DNA from: AP-15 sp963795485 | GTDB taxonomy: Bacteria; Pseudomonadota; Alphaproteobacteria; ATCC43930; CGMCC-115725 | Direction of reading: 5' to 3' | DNA length: 64,000 nucleotides | Assembly (NCBI GenBank): GCA_963795485.1 | Contig: CAWCIL010000007.1 | Span: 62,001 to 126,000 of the forward strand | Part shown: positions 40,401-48,992 of the stretch, piece by piece | Numbering within the stretch: position 1 is the first letter of the stretch | Layout: each line of letters begins with the position of its first letter | Position numbers and translations under genes: made by a program | The notes under the pieces: generated by a model | Databases searched by the model: none | What the model was told of the DNA's origin: nothing | What the model saw: only the letters and a program-made list of their open reading frames with translations

Positions 40401-41230
40401 ACCACCAGCCCCGATTTGCCGTTTGCGATCGTCGCGCTGCCGGCGGTGCTCCAACCGTAGAAGCTGACGAGACCCTTGTTGGCGATGGTCGCGCGGCCGG
40501 CGCTGCTGTGGTCGTCGAAAGCCACCAGCCCCGATTTGCCGTTTGCGATCGACGCGCTGCCGGCGGTGCTCCGACCGTAGAAGCTGACGAGACCCTTGTT
40601 GGCGATCGTAGCGTGACCAGCCGTAGCCGAATCGGAAAATTTGACCTGGTTGATGTTGGCGATCGTCGCGCGGCCGGCGCTGCTTTGATCGAAGAACAGC
40701 AAGCGGCCGTTGTTGAATATTGCCGCATCTGCCGCGGATGCCCGGTCATCGAACAAGACGCTGCCGTTGCGGCTGGCGATGTCGATGATCGCATCGCCCG
40801 CCCGGCTGGCTTGGCTGAAATTCAGCGCCGCGAGAGTCCCCACCAGATCGAACACCGGTCTCGATGCAGAATGATCGACGATGCCCCGTCCGGCGATGTT
40901 CAAGGTTGTAAACGGCTTCGATAACATAAATCTGTATTGCGGCGCGTCCGCGGTCAGCACGATCGTGCCCACCTGAGTGCTTGTTTGAGAGAAGTGGATC
41001 GTGGTCGTATCCGAGCTGGCGAATATCGCTGTTCCCGTCGGCTCCGACGCCGGCCACCAATTGAACCCACGGTTCCAGTCGCCGCTGAGCCCGGCCCAAA
41101 CGGCGTCATGTCCACCGGTGACGTCATGTGCATAGGCGCTGCTCGGCGCCGCGGCCAAGCCGGCCAGCAGCGCCGTCGCGAGCCCCCTGCCTATTGCCTG
41201 ATGTGACGCCTGTCTGCGTTCCCCGGACAC
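37454..41230 (-). CDS. Autotransporter (type Va) with repeat-rich passenger
   Basis: The 1258-residue protein has a Sec signal peptide (LATALLAGLAAAPSSAYA, cleavage near residue 34), a long beta-helical passenger and a C-terminal barrel that ends in aromatic TWQF. The passenger contains 40-residue repeats (GLVSFYGWSTAGSATIANGK) in its first third and several autotransporter-associated units of the form GGTTIAAGTLQLGNGG with LSGTNRYSGG/LTGDNTYAGG. The barrel starts around residue 980 (FWTQGLGAWGRIDGNGN). The passenger is thus probably surface-displayed. No protease, lipase or adhesin motif is visible. It lies just upstream of the rimP operon on the same strand, separated by a terminator. Confidence 0.92.
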   Translation of the reverse strand: MSGERRQASHQAIGRGLATALLAGLAAAPSSAYAHDVTGGHDAVWAGLSGDWNRGFNWWPASEPTGTAIFASSDTTTIHFSQTSTQVGTIVLTADAPQYRFMLSKPFTTLNIAGRGIVDHSASRPVFDLVGTLAALNFSQASRAGDAIIDIASRNGSVLFDDRASAADAAIFNNGRLLFFDQSSAGRATIANINQVKFSDSATAGHATIANKGLVSFYGRSTAGSASIANGKSGLVAFDDHSSAGRATIANKGLVSFYGWSTAGSATIANGKSGLVVFDDHSSAGRATIANKGLVSFYGWSTAGGATVATGRSGLVAFYDHSNGGRAQLIVGSGGDLDISGLTTRGMTAGSIAGAGTFYLGSKRLIVGGNNLSTEVSGALVNGGLAGGRGGSLFKTGSGTLILSGTNRYSGGTTIKDGVLQLGDGGAKGSIRGKVVDDSVLAVDRSNRVTLRSAISGTGQFRQLGAGTTILAHENTYSGGTVIAAGTLAVRADTDLGAQSGDITFTGPGRLRLLSGFASDRAVALAADGTIDTGIHQATLGGVVSGPGGLTKTGRGSLILTGDNTYAGGTTIAAGTLQLGNGGAGGSIAGNIADNGVFAIDRSDTFSYGGAISGTGGFQQLGTGTTILTGANTYAGGTTIAAGTLQLGDGGTGGSIAGNVIDNGVLAIDHSDTFLYGGAISGTGSFAQNGGGETVLTGISTYAGPTIVNAGVLDVAGSLVSPVLVNAGGLLTGSGTVGGLTVANGGTVMPGGSIATLNVAGNVAFAPGSTFVVAANPAGQSDKIVATGMATIGGGTVEVAAAPGSYTPMTRYTILTAAGGVSGSFAAATSNLGILTPSLSGDPDDVFLTLTRNTYYFSDIAQTPNQLAVAGALDASPFASGLVKAVAPLSDPAALQAFDLLSGEIHASLDTSLIDDSRYLRDAVLGRLRSAAYADAAGPLASFAMNGPAATFAFGAAPRGGSVVASDAPAAGPGAGRSLAVNPDLTFWTQGLGAWGRIDGNGNAAEATDSLGGFVAGADRRFGQNWRAGLAFGYAGSNLTVDQRSSTAGINTASLGAYGGGTLGPWSLRAGGAVSWNHIDTDRAIGFPGFTDNATSGYSGQMGQVFAEAGYGLAVGPAAVEPFGGLAFVHLGAQGFTETAMAAALSGTGNSESIGYSTLGVRAAETMHLANGMTLFPRASVAWQHGFGDIVPTASLAFEGTGAGFSVAGVPLARDAALVGAGIDLAVSPRARFGVAYRGQLGSGVYDQAVEGTLTWQF
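40261..40620. repeat. 120-bp tandem repeats in the autotransporter passenger
   Basis: Three in-register 120-bp units start at 40261, 40381 and 40501. The block 40321-40380 is identical to 40441-40500, and the unit at 40501 differs at few positions. Each encodes 40 residues ending in an Ala-Thr-Ile-Ala-Asn motif. The near identity implies recent duplication or gene conversion, so copy number may vary. Confidence 0.9.
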
Positions 41231-41374
41231 GGTGTAACCTTTCGTTCAGATTCACTGACGCCAAGGTTGATTTCGAGGCGTCAAAAACCTGTCCGGACCG
41301 CAGGGCTATTTCCGTCCTCGGGGGGTTCACCGTATCTTTTCGAGGCGGGGAGCGCGCCGGCGCCAGGCCGGGGT

Positions 41375-42979
41375 TCAGGCGGCGCGGGCGTCTTCGCGGA
41401 TCATCGCCGCACCCTTTTCGCCGATCATGATGGTCGGCGCGTTGGTGTTGCCGGTGGTCACATTCGGCATGACCGAAGCGTCGACGACGCGCAGCCCGTC
41501 CACTCCCCGGACCTTAAGCCGCGAGTCGACGACCGCCATCGGGTCCTCGCCCATCCTGCAAGTGCCAACCGGGTGGTGCAGGTTGATGCCGGCCTGGTGC
41601 ACGAAATCGCTCAGGTCGCGCTCCGAAACCGCGCCGGGGCCGGGCATGGTCTCGGCGGCGCTGTATCTGGCCAGAGGCGAGGCGGCGAAGATCCGCCGGG
41701 CGTGGTCGACGCCGGCCAGCAGCACCCGCACATCGCTCGCCGCCGACAGGTAGCTCGGCCGGATCTCGGGGCGCGCCAGCGGGTCGTTCGAGCGCGCCAT
41801 GATCGTGCCGCGGCTGTCGGGGCGAACGGCGCAGGCGACGATGGTCATGCCGGGCTCGCGCTCGAGCCGGCCGACGGCACTCTGATCGTAGCTGCCGGGC
41901 GTGAACAGCAATTGCAGGTCGGGGCTCGCGAGCCCCTCGCGGCTGCGGCAGAACACCATGGCGCTGGTGACGCCGAAGGTCAGCGCACCGCGGCCGGTCG
42001 CGGCATAGCGGCCGATCTCGCGCACCAGGCTCAAGCCGCGCGCCAGCTGGTTGATCGACGCTTCGCCTTTGACCCGGTGCGTCACCCGCGCCGCGATATG
42101 GTCGGAGAGGTTGGCGCCGACCCCCGGCAATTCGTGCACCACCGCGACTCCGATCGCGCGCAGATGCCCGGCCGGCCCGAGGCCCGAGATCTGCAACAGG
42201 TGCGGCGAGTTGACGGTGCCGCCGCAGACGATCACCTCGCGCGCCGCCGACACTTGGCTGTCCCGGCTGTTCTGGCGAAAGGCGACGCCGGTGCAGCGCT
42301 TTTCGTCGAAGCTGAGGCGGGTCGCGACCGCCTTGGTGACGACCCGCAGATTGGGCCGCCGCCGCGCCTCGGCCAAAAACGTCTGCGCGGTCGAGCCGCG
42401 GAACCGCCCGCCGCGGGTCATCTGCGAATAGCCGACCCCTTCCTGGGTGGCGCCGTTGTAGTCCTTGGTCAGCTTGAAGCCGGCGTGCTGTGCCGCTTCG
42501 ACAAAGCGGTGGGTCAAGGGCAGGATCGTGCGGTAATCCTCGACCGGCAGCGGCCCGCCCCTGCCGCGATATTCGGGGTCGCCCGCGGCGTAATTCTCCG
42601 ATTTCTTGAAAAAAGGCAGCACATCCGAATAGCTCCAGCCGCGGCAGCCCATCTGCGCCCAGCCGTCGTAGTCGGCCGGGTTGCCGCGGACATAGAGCAT
42701 CCCGTTGATCGAGCTGGTGCCGCCCAGGACCCGGCCGCGCGGCCAATGCAGCGACCGATTACCGAGGCCCGCCTCGGGCTCGGCGTAATAGTTCCAGTTA
42801 ACGAGCGGATTGGCGCGCAGCCGCAGCGCCCCGGCCGGCACATGGATCATCGGGTGCCAGTCGCGCGGGCCCGCTTCGAGCAACACCACCCGCGCCCCAT
42901 CCTCGCTCAGCCGGTCGGCCACGACACACCCCGCCGACCCCGCCCCGACCACGACGTAATCCGCGTGCAACTCGGTCAT
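41375..42979 (-). CDS. GMC-family FAD-dependent oxidoreductase (choline dehydrogenase-like)
   Basis: The 534-residue protein has the FAD dinucleotide motif DYVVVGAGSAGCVVADRLSEDG at the start, the GMC signature 1 WPRGRVLGGTSSINGMLYVRGNP, signature 2 in AAREVIVCGGTVNSPHLLQISGLG, and the C-terminal HHPVGTCRMG with the catalytic His and then an Asn-containing VTTGNTNAPTIMIGEKGA. It is close to alcohol/choline/glucose-methanol-choline dehydrogenases; the alcohol substrate is unknown. ATG 42979 is preferred over the adjacent GTG. A fragment of another GMC enzyme lies just upstream. Confidence 0.92.
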   Translation of the reverse strand: MTELHADYVVVGAGSAGCVVADRLSEDGARVVLLEAGPRDWHPMIHVPAGALRLRANPLVNWNYYAEPEAGLGNRSLHWPRGRVLGGTSSINGMLYVRGNPADYDGWAQMGCRGWSYSDVLPFFKKSENYAAGDPEYRGRGGPLPVEDYRTILPLTHRFVEAAQHAGFKLTKDYNGATQEGVGYSQMTRGGRFRGSTAQTFLAEARRRPNLRVVTKAVATRLSFDEKRCTGVAFRQNSRDSQVSAAREVIVCGGTVNSPHLLQISGLGPAGHLRAIGVAVVHELPGVGANLSDHIAARVTHRVKGEASINQLARGLSLVREIGRYAATGRGALTFGVTSAMVFCRSREGLASPDLQLLFTPGSYDQSAVGRLEREPGMTIVACAVRPDSRGTIMARSNDPLARPEIRPSYLSAASDVRVLLAGVDHARRIFAASPLARYSAAETMPGPGAVSERDLSDFVHQAGINLHHPVGTCRMGEDPMAVVDSRLKVRGVDGLRVVDASVMPNVTTGNTNAPTIMIGEKGAAMIREDARAA

Positions 42980-43024
42980 CACGTCGTCCTCAACGCGAGT
43001 GGCGCCCCAGCGTCGTAACCTAGT

Positions 43025-43217
43025 TCATTCACCCCAGATCCTCGGCAAGAATTGTTTCGAGATCCCGCTCGGTCGGGCTCGGCATGACGCCAGCGCCCCC
43101 ACGGCGCCGGTCGGGTTGTAGCCGGCGTTCTGCGGAAAGGCGGAGGCGCCGACGACAAAGACGTTCGGCACATCCCGGCTCTGCAAGTGCTTGTTGATTG
43201 CGATCTCTGCTCGTGCC
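43025..43217 (-). pseudogene. C-terminal fragment of a second GMC-type oxidoreductase
   Basis: The minus strand reads AEIAINKHLQSRDVPNVFVVGASAFPQNAGYNPTGAVGALA, the characteristic end of a GMC/gluconate dehydrogenase-like large subunit, then runs on to a TGA at 43025. The rest of the gene is gone; the quinone oxidoreductase gene abuts it at 43218. It is a remnant left after deletion or insertion. Confidence 0.72.
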
Positions 43218-44183
43218 TCAAGGCGTCAGCACAATGCGGCCTTGGCTTCCACGCTCCACTGCCGCATATGCCTCCCTGGCGGAGGCCAGCGGATAATGAG
43301 CGCTGACGACCGGCGCCGTGTAGCGGCCCCGCTCGAAGCCGTCTGTCAGGTTCGCGAGCAGGCGCGCCGAGGCTATGGCGTTGCGCTTGCGACTGTCGGC
43401 GCCGATCAGGCGAGTCTCATTGTGGAAGAAGTCGGTCAAATCGAACTCTACGCGCCGTTTCCCGGTAGCGGCGATTTCGACGACCCGGCCGCGAGGCGCG
43501 GCCATGCTCAGCGCGGCTTCGAACATTATGCCTCCCACCGTGTCGAACACGAGGTCGGCGCCTTTGCCCGCAGTCAACCGGCGTACCACATCCGGGGCTT
43601 CGTCGTTGCTGGGGATGTGCGCGCTCAGCACTCTGGCAGCGGGTGCGGCCTGCGGCGGCTCCCGGCGATCGACGCCAAGGACAATAGCGCCTTGCGCAGC
43701 CGCGATCTGTGCGACCGCGCCGCCGACCCCACCGCCAGCTCCGATGAGTACGACCGTCTCGTCAGATCGCACGCCGCCATATTCGATAGCACCGAGCCAC
43801 GCGGTGACGAAGTTCACGCCGATTGATGCTGCCTGTTCGAAGGAAAGGTTTGTGGGCTTGCGCACGAGAGCTTCAATGGGCAAGAGAATTGCTTCGGCAT
43901 GGCTGCCGTCGCACGTGAAGCTGATATCGCCCCCGGTGCCGAAGACCTCGGCGCCGAGCCAATCACCGGGGCCGTCTACGACGATGCCCGCGAAGTCCCG
44001 CCCGGGGATCCGGGGCAGCGCCGTTCCCTCCATTTGGCCGGCGACGTTCTTGACGTCCGACGGGTTGATGGCGGCGGCTGATATCTGAACGAGGGCGTTG
44101 CCATCGGTCGCTGTTGGGGTCGGTGCATCGATCAGTTCGAGCACGTCTGGGGACCCAAACCGCGTGAACTGTATGGCTTTCAT
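43218..44183 (-). CDS. Zinc-free quinone oxidoreductase-like MDR protein
   Basis: The 321-residue medium-chain dehydrogenase/reductase begins MKAIQFTRFGSPDVLELID at ATG 44183 with GAGG 5 nt upstream. It has the fold's AAAINPSDVKNVAG, PGRDFAGIV, and the NADPH-binding GAGGGVGGAVAQIA motif. The structural zinc Cys cluster is missing, as in quinone oxidoreductases. It would reduce quinones or unsaturated carbonyls with NADPH in the cytoplasm. The longer frame to 44243 lacks a ribosome site. It is monocistronic, with GMC debris downstream. Confidence 0.9.
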   Translation of the reverse strand: MKAIQFTRFGSPDVLELIDAPTPTATDGNALVQISAAAINPSDVKNVAGQMEGTALPRIPGRDFAGIVVDGPGDWLGAEVFGTGGDISFTCDGSHAEAILLPIEALVRKPTNLSFEQAASIGVNFVTAWLGAIEYGGVRSDETVVLIGAGGGVGGAVAQIAAAQGAIVLGVDRREPPQAAPAARVLSAHIPSNDEAPDVVRRLTAGKGADLVFDTVGGIMFEAALSMAAPRGRVVEIAATGKRRVEFDLTDFFHNETRLIGADSRKRNAIASARLLANLTDGFERGRYTAPVVSAHYPLASAREAYAAVERGSQGRIVLTP

Positions 44184-44913
44184 TTCAACCTCAATTCTCC
44201 GAATCTTTAGAAAGCGTCTCAACCGGAAGTCTCGCAGTAACACCTGGGTCAGTCATGCACGGGGTATCGCAGCTTCTGCGCTCTCCGGAACCGGCATGCC
44301 GAAGGTGTTGAGCGTCACCGACACCATGCAGTAGAGGCTCCGGCACCGACTTCGTACCGCCTAAGCCGGAATGGGCGCTTTTGGCTGCATCGAGGTTGAC
44401 GTGACCCTCACGGATACCAGCCGGTCGCGCACGCTTCGCTGAGCAGCGGAGTTTAACCGGCGCAGCTTCGGCCACCGCTTGAGATCAAAGGCCTATAGAA
44501 ATTAGAACCAGAAAAAAAGAACCGACACATTGAGGGCATCTCTCTTCCTGCAGGAGCGGGGACGCGCAGCGCCCTTGGCTCGGCTCCACAACCTAACGTT
44601 ATCGCATCTGGCTGGCGAATTGACATTCCGCGAACACGACGGCGTTAAGCTAGATCACTGTCATCGTCGATTACGCATGTCCCCTCCCCGCTGAATGAGA
44701 TTGATGGGTACGCTGCTGCCGGCGGCGCGGATGCCGAAGCCATGGCGCGGGCCCTTCATGCACGCCATTGCGCCGGCTATACCAGCGCGCTGCATCGTCG
44801 CCTGGCCCTCGCCAAGCGCCGCTGTCGGCACCGGTGCGTGAAACGCTAAGGATCGGCGGGCGCCGGGCGTATGATGGCGCGGTTCGGACGATGGCGTCCT
44901 GATCGGATCGGCT
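44184..44913. other. 730-bp gene-free region at the left side of the accessory block
   Basis: No frame has both good codon use and a recognisable product, and I found no tRNA. Composition drops in GC around 44490-44660. It may contain the left boundary of the integrated segment and the promoter of the STAND gene, but no inverted or direct repeat matching the tRNA-Gly site was found. Confidence 0.5.
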
Positions 44914-47385
44914 ATGGATTTGTCGTTCCTCGACGGTTTTGGCGGCGATTTCACCGGCAACCTCGCGAACAGCATTGTCACGAGCGGCATCCGCGGGTTG
45001 CGGGGCTTCGTCTCAAAGGATGCCGAGACCGCGGCCCTTGCCCGCTGTTTTGATCAGGCGCTGACAGCCGCCTTGCAACGCACCGAGCTGACAACGCTCG
45101 CTCCCGACCGCCGCGTCGTCGATCAAACGCGGAACTATTTGCAGAGAGTTTTCGCGAAACCGTCCGTGGCGCAAGCTTTCGTCTCCGCCGCGCTGACCGA
45201 GACTGGCGACCCGGTCGAGCTCACGACCCGCGCTTTCGCGGAAGGCGTCGATCCCGCCTCCTGCCCTTTCGAATGGTCTGAGTTTCTGGGCCATTTTTTG
45301 CTGGCCCTCGATCGAGCGGTCCATGACGAGGCCGCTTCCGCGGGCAGCCCGCTTCAGGGCCGCGTCGCTCTCTCCGAGCTTTTTCGGCTGCGCTGCGCGA
45401 TCACGGCCACAACAAAGACGATTGAGGAGGTGGTCGAGCGTCTAACGGACGGCGTTATCGCGGTAGATCCCGCCGCTCACATCGGCGAATTCATCAGGGA
45501 CTATCTGGGCACGATCGGCCACCCGAAGCCCTTCGGCGGACGGCAGCTCGAAATCGAAACACTGAACGATTGGCTCTACGATCCTCAAGGGCGGCCGCGA
45601 CTGCTGCTGGACGCGCCCGCGGGCCGGGGCAAATCGTCTTTGCTCGTCCACTGGGCGCGTCAGTTGCCGCCTGATGTGGGCGTGGCGTTCGTGCCCGTCA
45701 GCCTGCGCTTTCAAACCGCTCAGCCGATGGCGTTTCTCCCGGCGCTGGCGGCGGGATTGGCGCGGCTGCACGGCGAGCCGCTCGACCCGTCGACCTTTGT
45801 GGACGCGGCGCTGTGCCGGTCCCTTTCGCTGTCGCTGATGCAGCGGCCGCCGCCGGATCATCAGTTTCTCGTGGTGATTGTCGATGGCGCCGACGAAGCG
45901 GGCCCCTATTCGTGGGCCGGTCACTTTCCGGCGGAGCTGCCGTCGAACGTCCGGCTCGTCGTGTCGGCGCGCCAGGTTGCCGGTGAATATCGCGGCAGTC
46001 ACTGGATGGGGCGGCTCGGCTGGGATGCTTTGGCCGAGAGCGTGCGGCCGCTCGAATTGCCGGGGCTGGACCGCGTTGGCGTCGCGGAAGCGCTTCAGGG
46101 CATGGCCTTGCCCGCCCACTGCCTCGAGCCGGCAATGGTCAACCGGCTCTATTACCTGACGGCGGGCGATCCGTTGCTGGTCGGCCTCTATGCCGAGCAG
46201 CTCTGGTTTCAACACCGCGAAAGGCCGGACCTGTTCTGGACCCTGGACGATCTCAACCGTCTGCACCCCGGGTTGGACAGCTTTTTCGAGCGGTGGCTCT
46301 CGGACCAAGAGCGGCTCTGGGACGGCGACCGCGTCCTCGACAGAGAGCGGGCGCGGGCAGTCCTTGCCATCCTGGCGTATGCGATCGGGCCGCTCCTGGC
46401 GGACGAACTTCGTGAGGTGATGCGACTCGCCTACGAGGTCCAGGACTGGACCTTGCGCAGCGTCCTCAAGGACCTCGAGCGCTTCATCGTCGGCGACGGC
46501 GCTCGGCAGGGATATGTCTTGTCGCATCCGCGGCTGGCCGAGTTCTTCAGCCGGCCGGAATTTATCGGCAGGCCGGAAGCCCGCCGCGTGCGGGAGAGCT
46601 ATCTTCGGTGGGGCAGGCAGACCCTCGATGGGCTGAACGCCGGGCAACTGGCGGTCGAGACCGTTCCTCCCTACCTGCTGCATCATCTCGGCGACCATTT
46701 TGTGCGCGAAGGCGCGCCGCTGGCCGATCTGAGGTCGCTCTTGAGCCAGGGGTGGGTACGGGCGTGGGGTCATGCCGATCCCACGCATCGCGGACTGCTC
46801 GCCGACGTGCAGCGAGCCTGGGACGCCGCGCGGGACGACACTCTGACCACGGCCGGCGGCAATACCGCCCCGAGCCTGGGCAGCCAGGTCCGGTGCGTGC
46901 TGTACTACGGATCGGTTTCGTCGGCGCACCAGCAGATTTCGCCGGAGGTGCTGCTCAGCGCGCTGGACGAAGGGCTGCTCAATCCGGGACAGATCCTGAA
47001 CATTCTTGCCTACACCCTGCGCCGCTCCGACTTCACGGAGCGCGTCGAAGGCGTCGCCCGCGGCCTGTCGCGGGAGGCGGGACTGTCCTTGGCCGCCTTG
47101 GTGGATTTGAAGCAGCCCTGGCTGGCGAAAGTGAGCGCGCTCGTGTCGATCGCCCGGGAACTGGGCGGAGCCGACCGGGTCGTGGTGGCGGACCGGGCCG
47201 TCCGGGCGGCGAGAAGCTGCGAAGACGAGTTCGATCGGCTCTGCGCGACGATCCTCGTACTGCCGTTCATGCCCGAGGCGCGTCGTATGGCGGAAGCGCG
47301 CGGCGCCGTTTTGCGAACTCGAGGCCTTCGAGCCGCGGCGGGTGAGCTCTTCGGTCGTCGAGGCCTTGAGCCCCTATCTGCCTGA
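44914..47385 (+). CDS. STAND-class P-loop NTPase, N-terminal and central part
   Basis: The first 823 residues of a very large protein. A helical N-terminal domain (1-190) has no family I recognise. The nucleotide-binding domain follows with Walker A APAGRGKSS (234-242), Walker B FLVVIVDGADE (318-328), and a sensor-like SARQ at 351-354, then a winged-helix-like and helical region. This is the STAND/NACHT-like pattern of sensors that oligomerise on ligand binding, many of which act in antiphage defence. The frame ends at 47385 but the protein clearly continues in the next frame (feature at 47342) if one extra base near 47313 is removed. It is the first gene of a plus-strand pair in a probable island. 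Confidence 0.85.
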   Translation: MDLSFLDGFGGDFTGNLANSIVTSGIRGLRGFVSKDAETAALARCFDQALTAALQRTELTTLAPDRRVVDQTRNYLQRVFAKPSVAQAFVSAALTETGDPVELTTRAFAEGVDPASCPFEWSEFLGHFLLALDRAVHDEAASAGSPLQGRVALSELFRLRCAITATTKTIEEVVERLTDGVIAVDPAAHIGEFIRDYLGTIGHPKPFGGRQLEIETLNDWLYDPQGRPRLLLDAPAGRGKSSLLVHWARQLPPDVGVAFVPVSLRFQTAQPMAFLPALAAGLARLHGEPLDPSTFVDAALCRSLSLSLMQRPPPDHQFLVVIVDGADEAGPYSWAGHFPAELPSNVRLVVSARQVAGEYRGSHWMGRLGWDALAESVRPLELPGLDRVGVAEALQGMALPAHCLEPAMVNRLYYLTAGDPLLVGLYAEQLWFQHRERPDLFWTLDDLNRLHPGLDSFFERWLSDQERLWDGDRVLDRERARAVLAILAYAIGPLLADELREVMRLAYEVQDWTLRSVLKDLERFIVGDGARQGYVLSHPRLAEFFSRPEFIGRPEARRVRESYLRWGRQTLDGLNAGQLAVETVPPYLLHHLGDHFVREGAPLADLRSLLSQGWVRAWGHADPTHRGLLADVQRAWDAARDDTLTTAGGNTAPSLGSQVRCVLYYGSVSSAHQQISPEVLLSALDEGLLNPGQILNILAYTLRRSDFTERVEGVARGLSREAGLSLAALVDLKQPWLAKVSALVSIARELGGADRVVVADRAVRAARSCEDEFDRLCATILVLPFMPEARRMAEARGAVLRTRGLRAAAGELFGRRGLEPLSA

Positions 47386-48949
47386 GGAGGCGCGGCGGTG
47401 GGCGAAGCGATGCGTCGAGAGATATTTTGTCCTCTCCGGTTTCGAGCCGGAGCCGTCGATCGGCCGTATTTTCGGCCTTCTGGCCGATGAAGACCGGGCT
47501 GCGCTGATCCGGGAAGCGCTCGACTGGACCCCCGACCAGATCCTTCAAAATTACGGCCGCATCTTCGAAGTCGTGGGCCCTTATCTTGATGACGAACAGT
47601 TGAGGTCCCTCGTCCACAAAATCGGTTTGTTAGAGTTCGCGGGGCAGATGGTGGTGCTGTCTTGCCTCGACGGGGCGCCGATCGAGGCGCTGGTGCCGGA
47701 TCTGTTCGATCGTGCCGTGCGGGAGATTACCGCGAGCGGCGGCGCGTTCGGGACGCTGTCCTACACCCGCTGGCGGCCGTTCCTGAACTTCTTCGATGAG
47801 CCGCGCCGCACATATTTGGCGGAAACGCTGATATCCGTCGCGTCGATCGCGATCGGCTCCAGCCAGTGGCTGGATCTCGTCTCTCAACTCCTGCCGCTGC
47901 TGCCGCGACCGTTGAAGCGGCGCCTGACGGCCGAGGCGATCAGCCATGGCCGCCGGCACTTCGACGAGGTGCCTGCAATAGAGACTTTGGGCGGCATCCT
48001 GCCTTTTCTCCCAGAAGGCAAACGAAAGGCGGCCGAACAGCGGCTCTCTCGCAGAGTCGTTGATTACGTGGCGCAACATCCATTGCTGGCCGATCCGCGG
48101 CGGATTTATCTGGCGCTGGACTTGCTGCCCTACATGGAGCCGGCGGCGGCGGCGGCACTCGCTCAGTCGCTCCATCAATCGAAGAAGGCAGAGAACCACG
48201 TCAACATCCTGGTTTTGGAGAAAACCGTCCCGTTCTTGCCGGCGCCCGCCCAGGATGAAGCTATTGCTCTCATCCGCACGTGGGCTACTGACGCGAAACG
48301 GTCCGGAATGACGCCGGATGACCTCGCATCCGTCAGGGAATGGCTCACGCCGGACGAGTTCGATGCCGCCTTAAGTCAGCTTCTTTCGGCGGCTGAAGCC
48401 GAACAGGAAGACCGATTGGTCGCTTACAATCTCGCGCGAATACTGCCAGTGCTGCCGGCTGACAAGCGCAAGGTCTTAATCCGCCGCCTGCTGCATATGG
48501 CTCAATCGGCGGACGATTGGGAAGAGACGTGGATTTACGTGTTGGGCTCAATCGGCACGCATTCGGGCCCGCAGTGGGCCCTCGAAAACATCTGTCCTTT
48601 GCTGATGCAGAGCCTGCCTCGGCAACTCCATCCTGCGTTGCGGGCCTTGGTGCGCATCGCGAAGGCGGCGGAAGCTCCCGAGCAAGACGAGATTGTAAGG
48701 CTGGTTCTAGCGGCGGTGCCGCTCGATGCCTGGCCGCAAGAGTGCGTCATCGACGTGCTGCCGCTTGCGAAGGGCAGGTTCCAGCTTGAGCTTTTGGTCG
48801 GCATGCTTCGCGAGCTTTCCAGCGTGCGCCGCAGCAGCCAGTTTTCTTCGATAGAAAAATTGGTGCCGACTCTCTCCGTGTTCGGCGGCCCCGATGCGAT
48901 CGAAGAGACTTGGGAAGCCGTCTGGGACGCAAGTAGCTGGTGGCCGTAG
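47342..48949 (+). CDS. Helical-repeat C-terminal part of the STAND protein
   Basis: This frame overlaps the preceding one by 44 bp and reads ELEAFEPRR before VSSSVVEALSPYLPEEARRW, joining smoothly to AEARGAVL of the first frame. It has no good ribosome site of its own. The 535 residues are a solenoid of 35-45-residue helical pairs, with recurring LLPLLP, GILPFLPEGKRKAAEQRL, DLLPYMEPAAAAALAQSL, TVPFLPAPAQDEAIALI, ILPVLPADKRKVLIRRLL units. In STAND proteins such a domain is the ligand sensor. The full product would be about 1344 residues; the combined length 4036 bp equals whole codons plus one base, which fits a one-base insertion. Confidence 0.8.
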   Translation: MSSSVVEALSPYLPEEARRWAKRCVERYFVLSGFEPEPSIGRIFGLLADEDRAALIREALDWTPDQILQNYGRIFEVVGPYLDDEQLRSLVHKIGLLEFAGQMVVLSCLDGAPIEALVPDLFDRAVREITASGGAFGTLSYTRWRPFLNFFDEPRRTYLAETLISVASIAIGSSQWLDLVSQLLPLLPRPLKRRLTAEAISHGRRHFDEVPAIETLGGILPFLPEGKRKAAEQRLSRRVVDYVAQHPLLADPRRIYLALDLLPYMEPAAAAALAQSLHQSKKAENHVNILVLEKTVPFLPAPAQDEAIALIRTWATDAKRSGMTPDDLASVREWLTPDEFDAALSQLLSAAEAEQEDRLVAYNLARILPVLPADKRKVLIRRLLHMAQSADDWEETWIYVLGSIGTHSGPQWALENICPLLMQSLPRQLHPALRALVRIAKAAEAPEQDEIVRLVLAAVPLDAWPQECVIDVLPLAKGRFQLELLVGMLRELSSVRRSSQFSSIEKLVPTLSVFGGPDAIEETWEAVWDASSWWP

Positions 48950-48992
48950 GGGCGGCGGACCACTCATTCCCAAGAGATTGGCGGACCAGACC

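Noticed and set aside
44191..44475. Minus-strand 94-residue frame before the quinone oxidoreductase
   Set aside because: No ribosome site, no recognisable motif, codon use unlike the neighbours.
44184..44913. Intact tRNA-Gly or left attachment site of the island
   Set aside because: I looked for the GGTTCGAATCC T-loop with CGCCCGCTCCA and found no second copy here or further left.
47300..47390. Programmed ribosomal frameshifting in the STAND gene
   Set aside because: No convincing slippery heptamer or downstream structure, and similar one-base shifts occur in unrelated genes of the window, so an indel is simpler.
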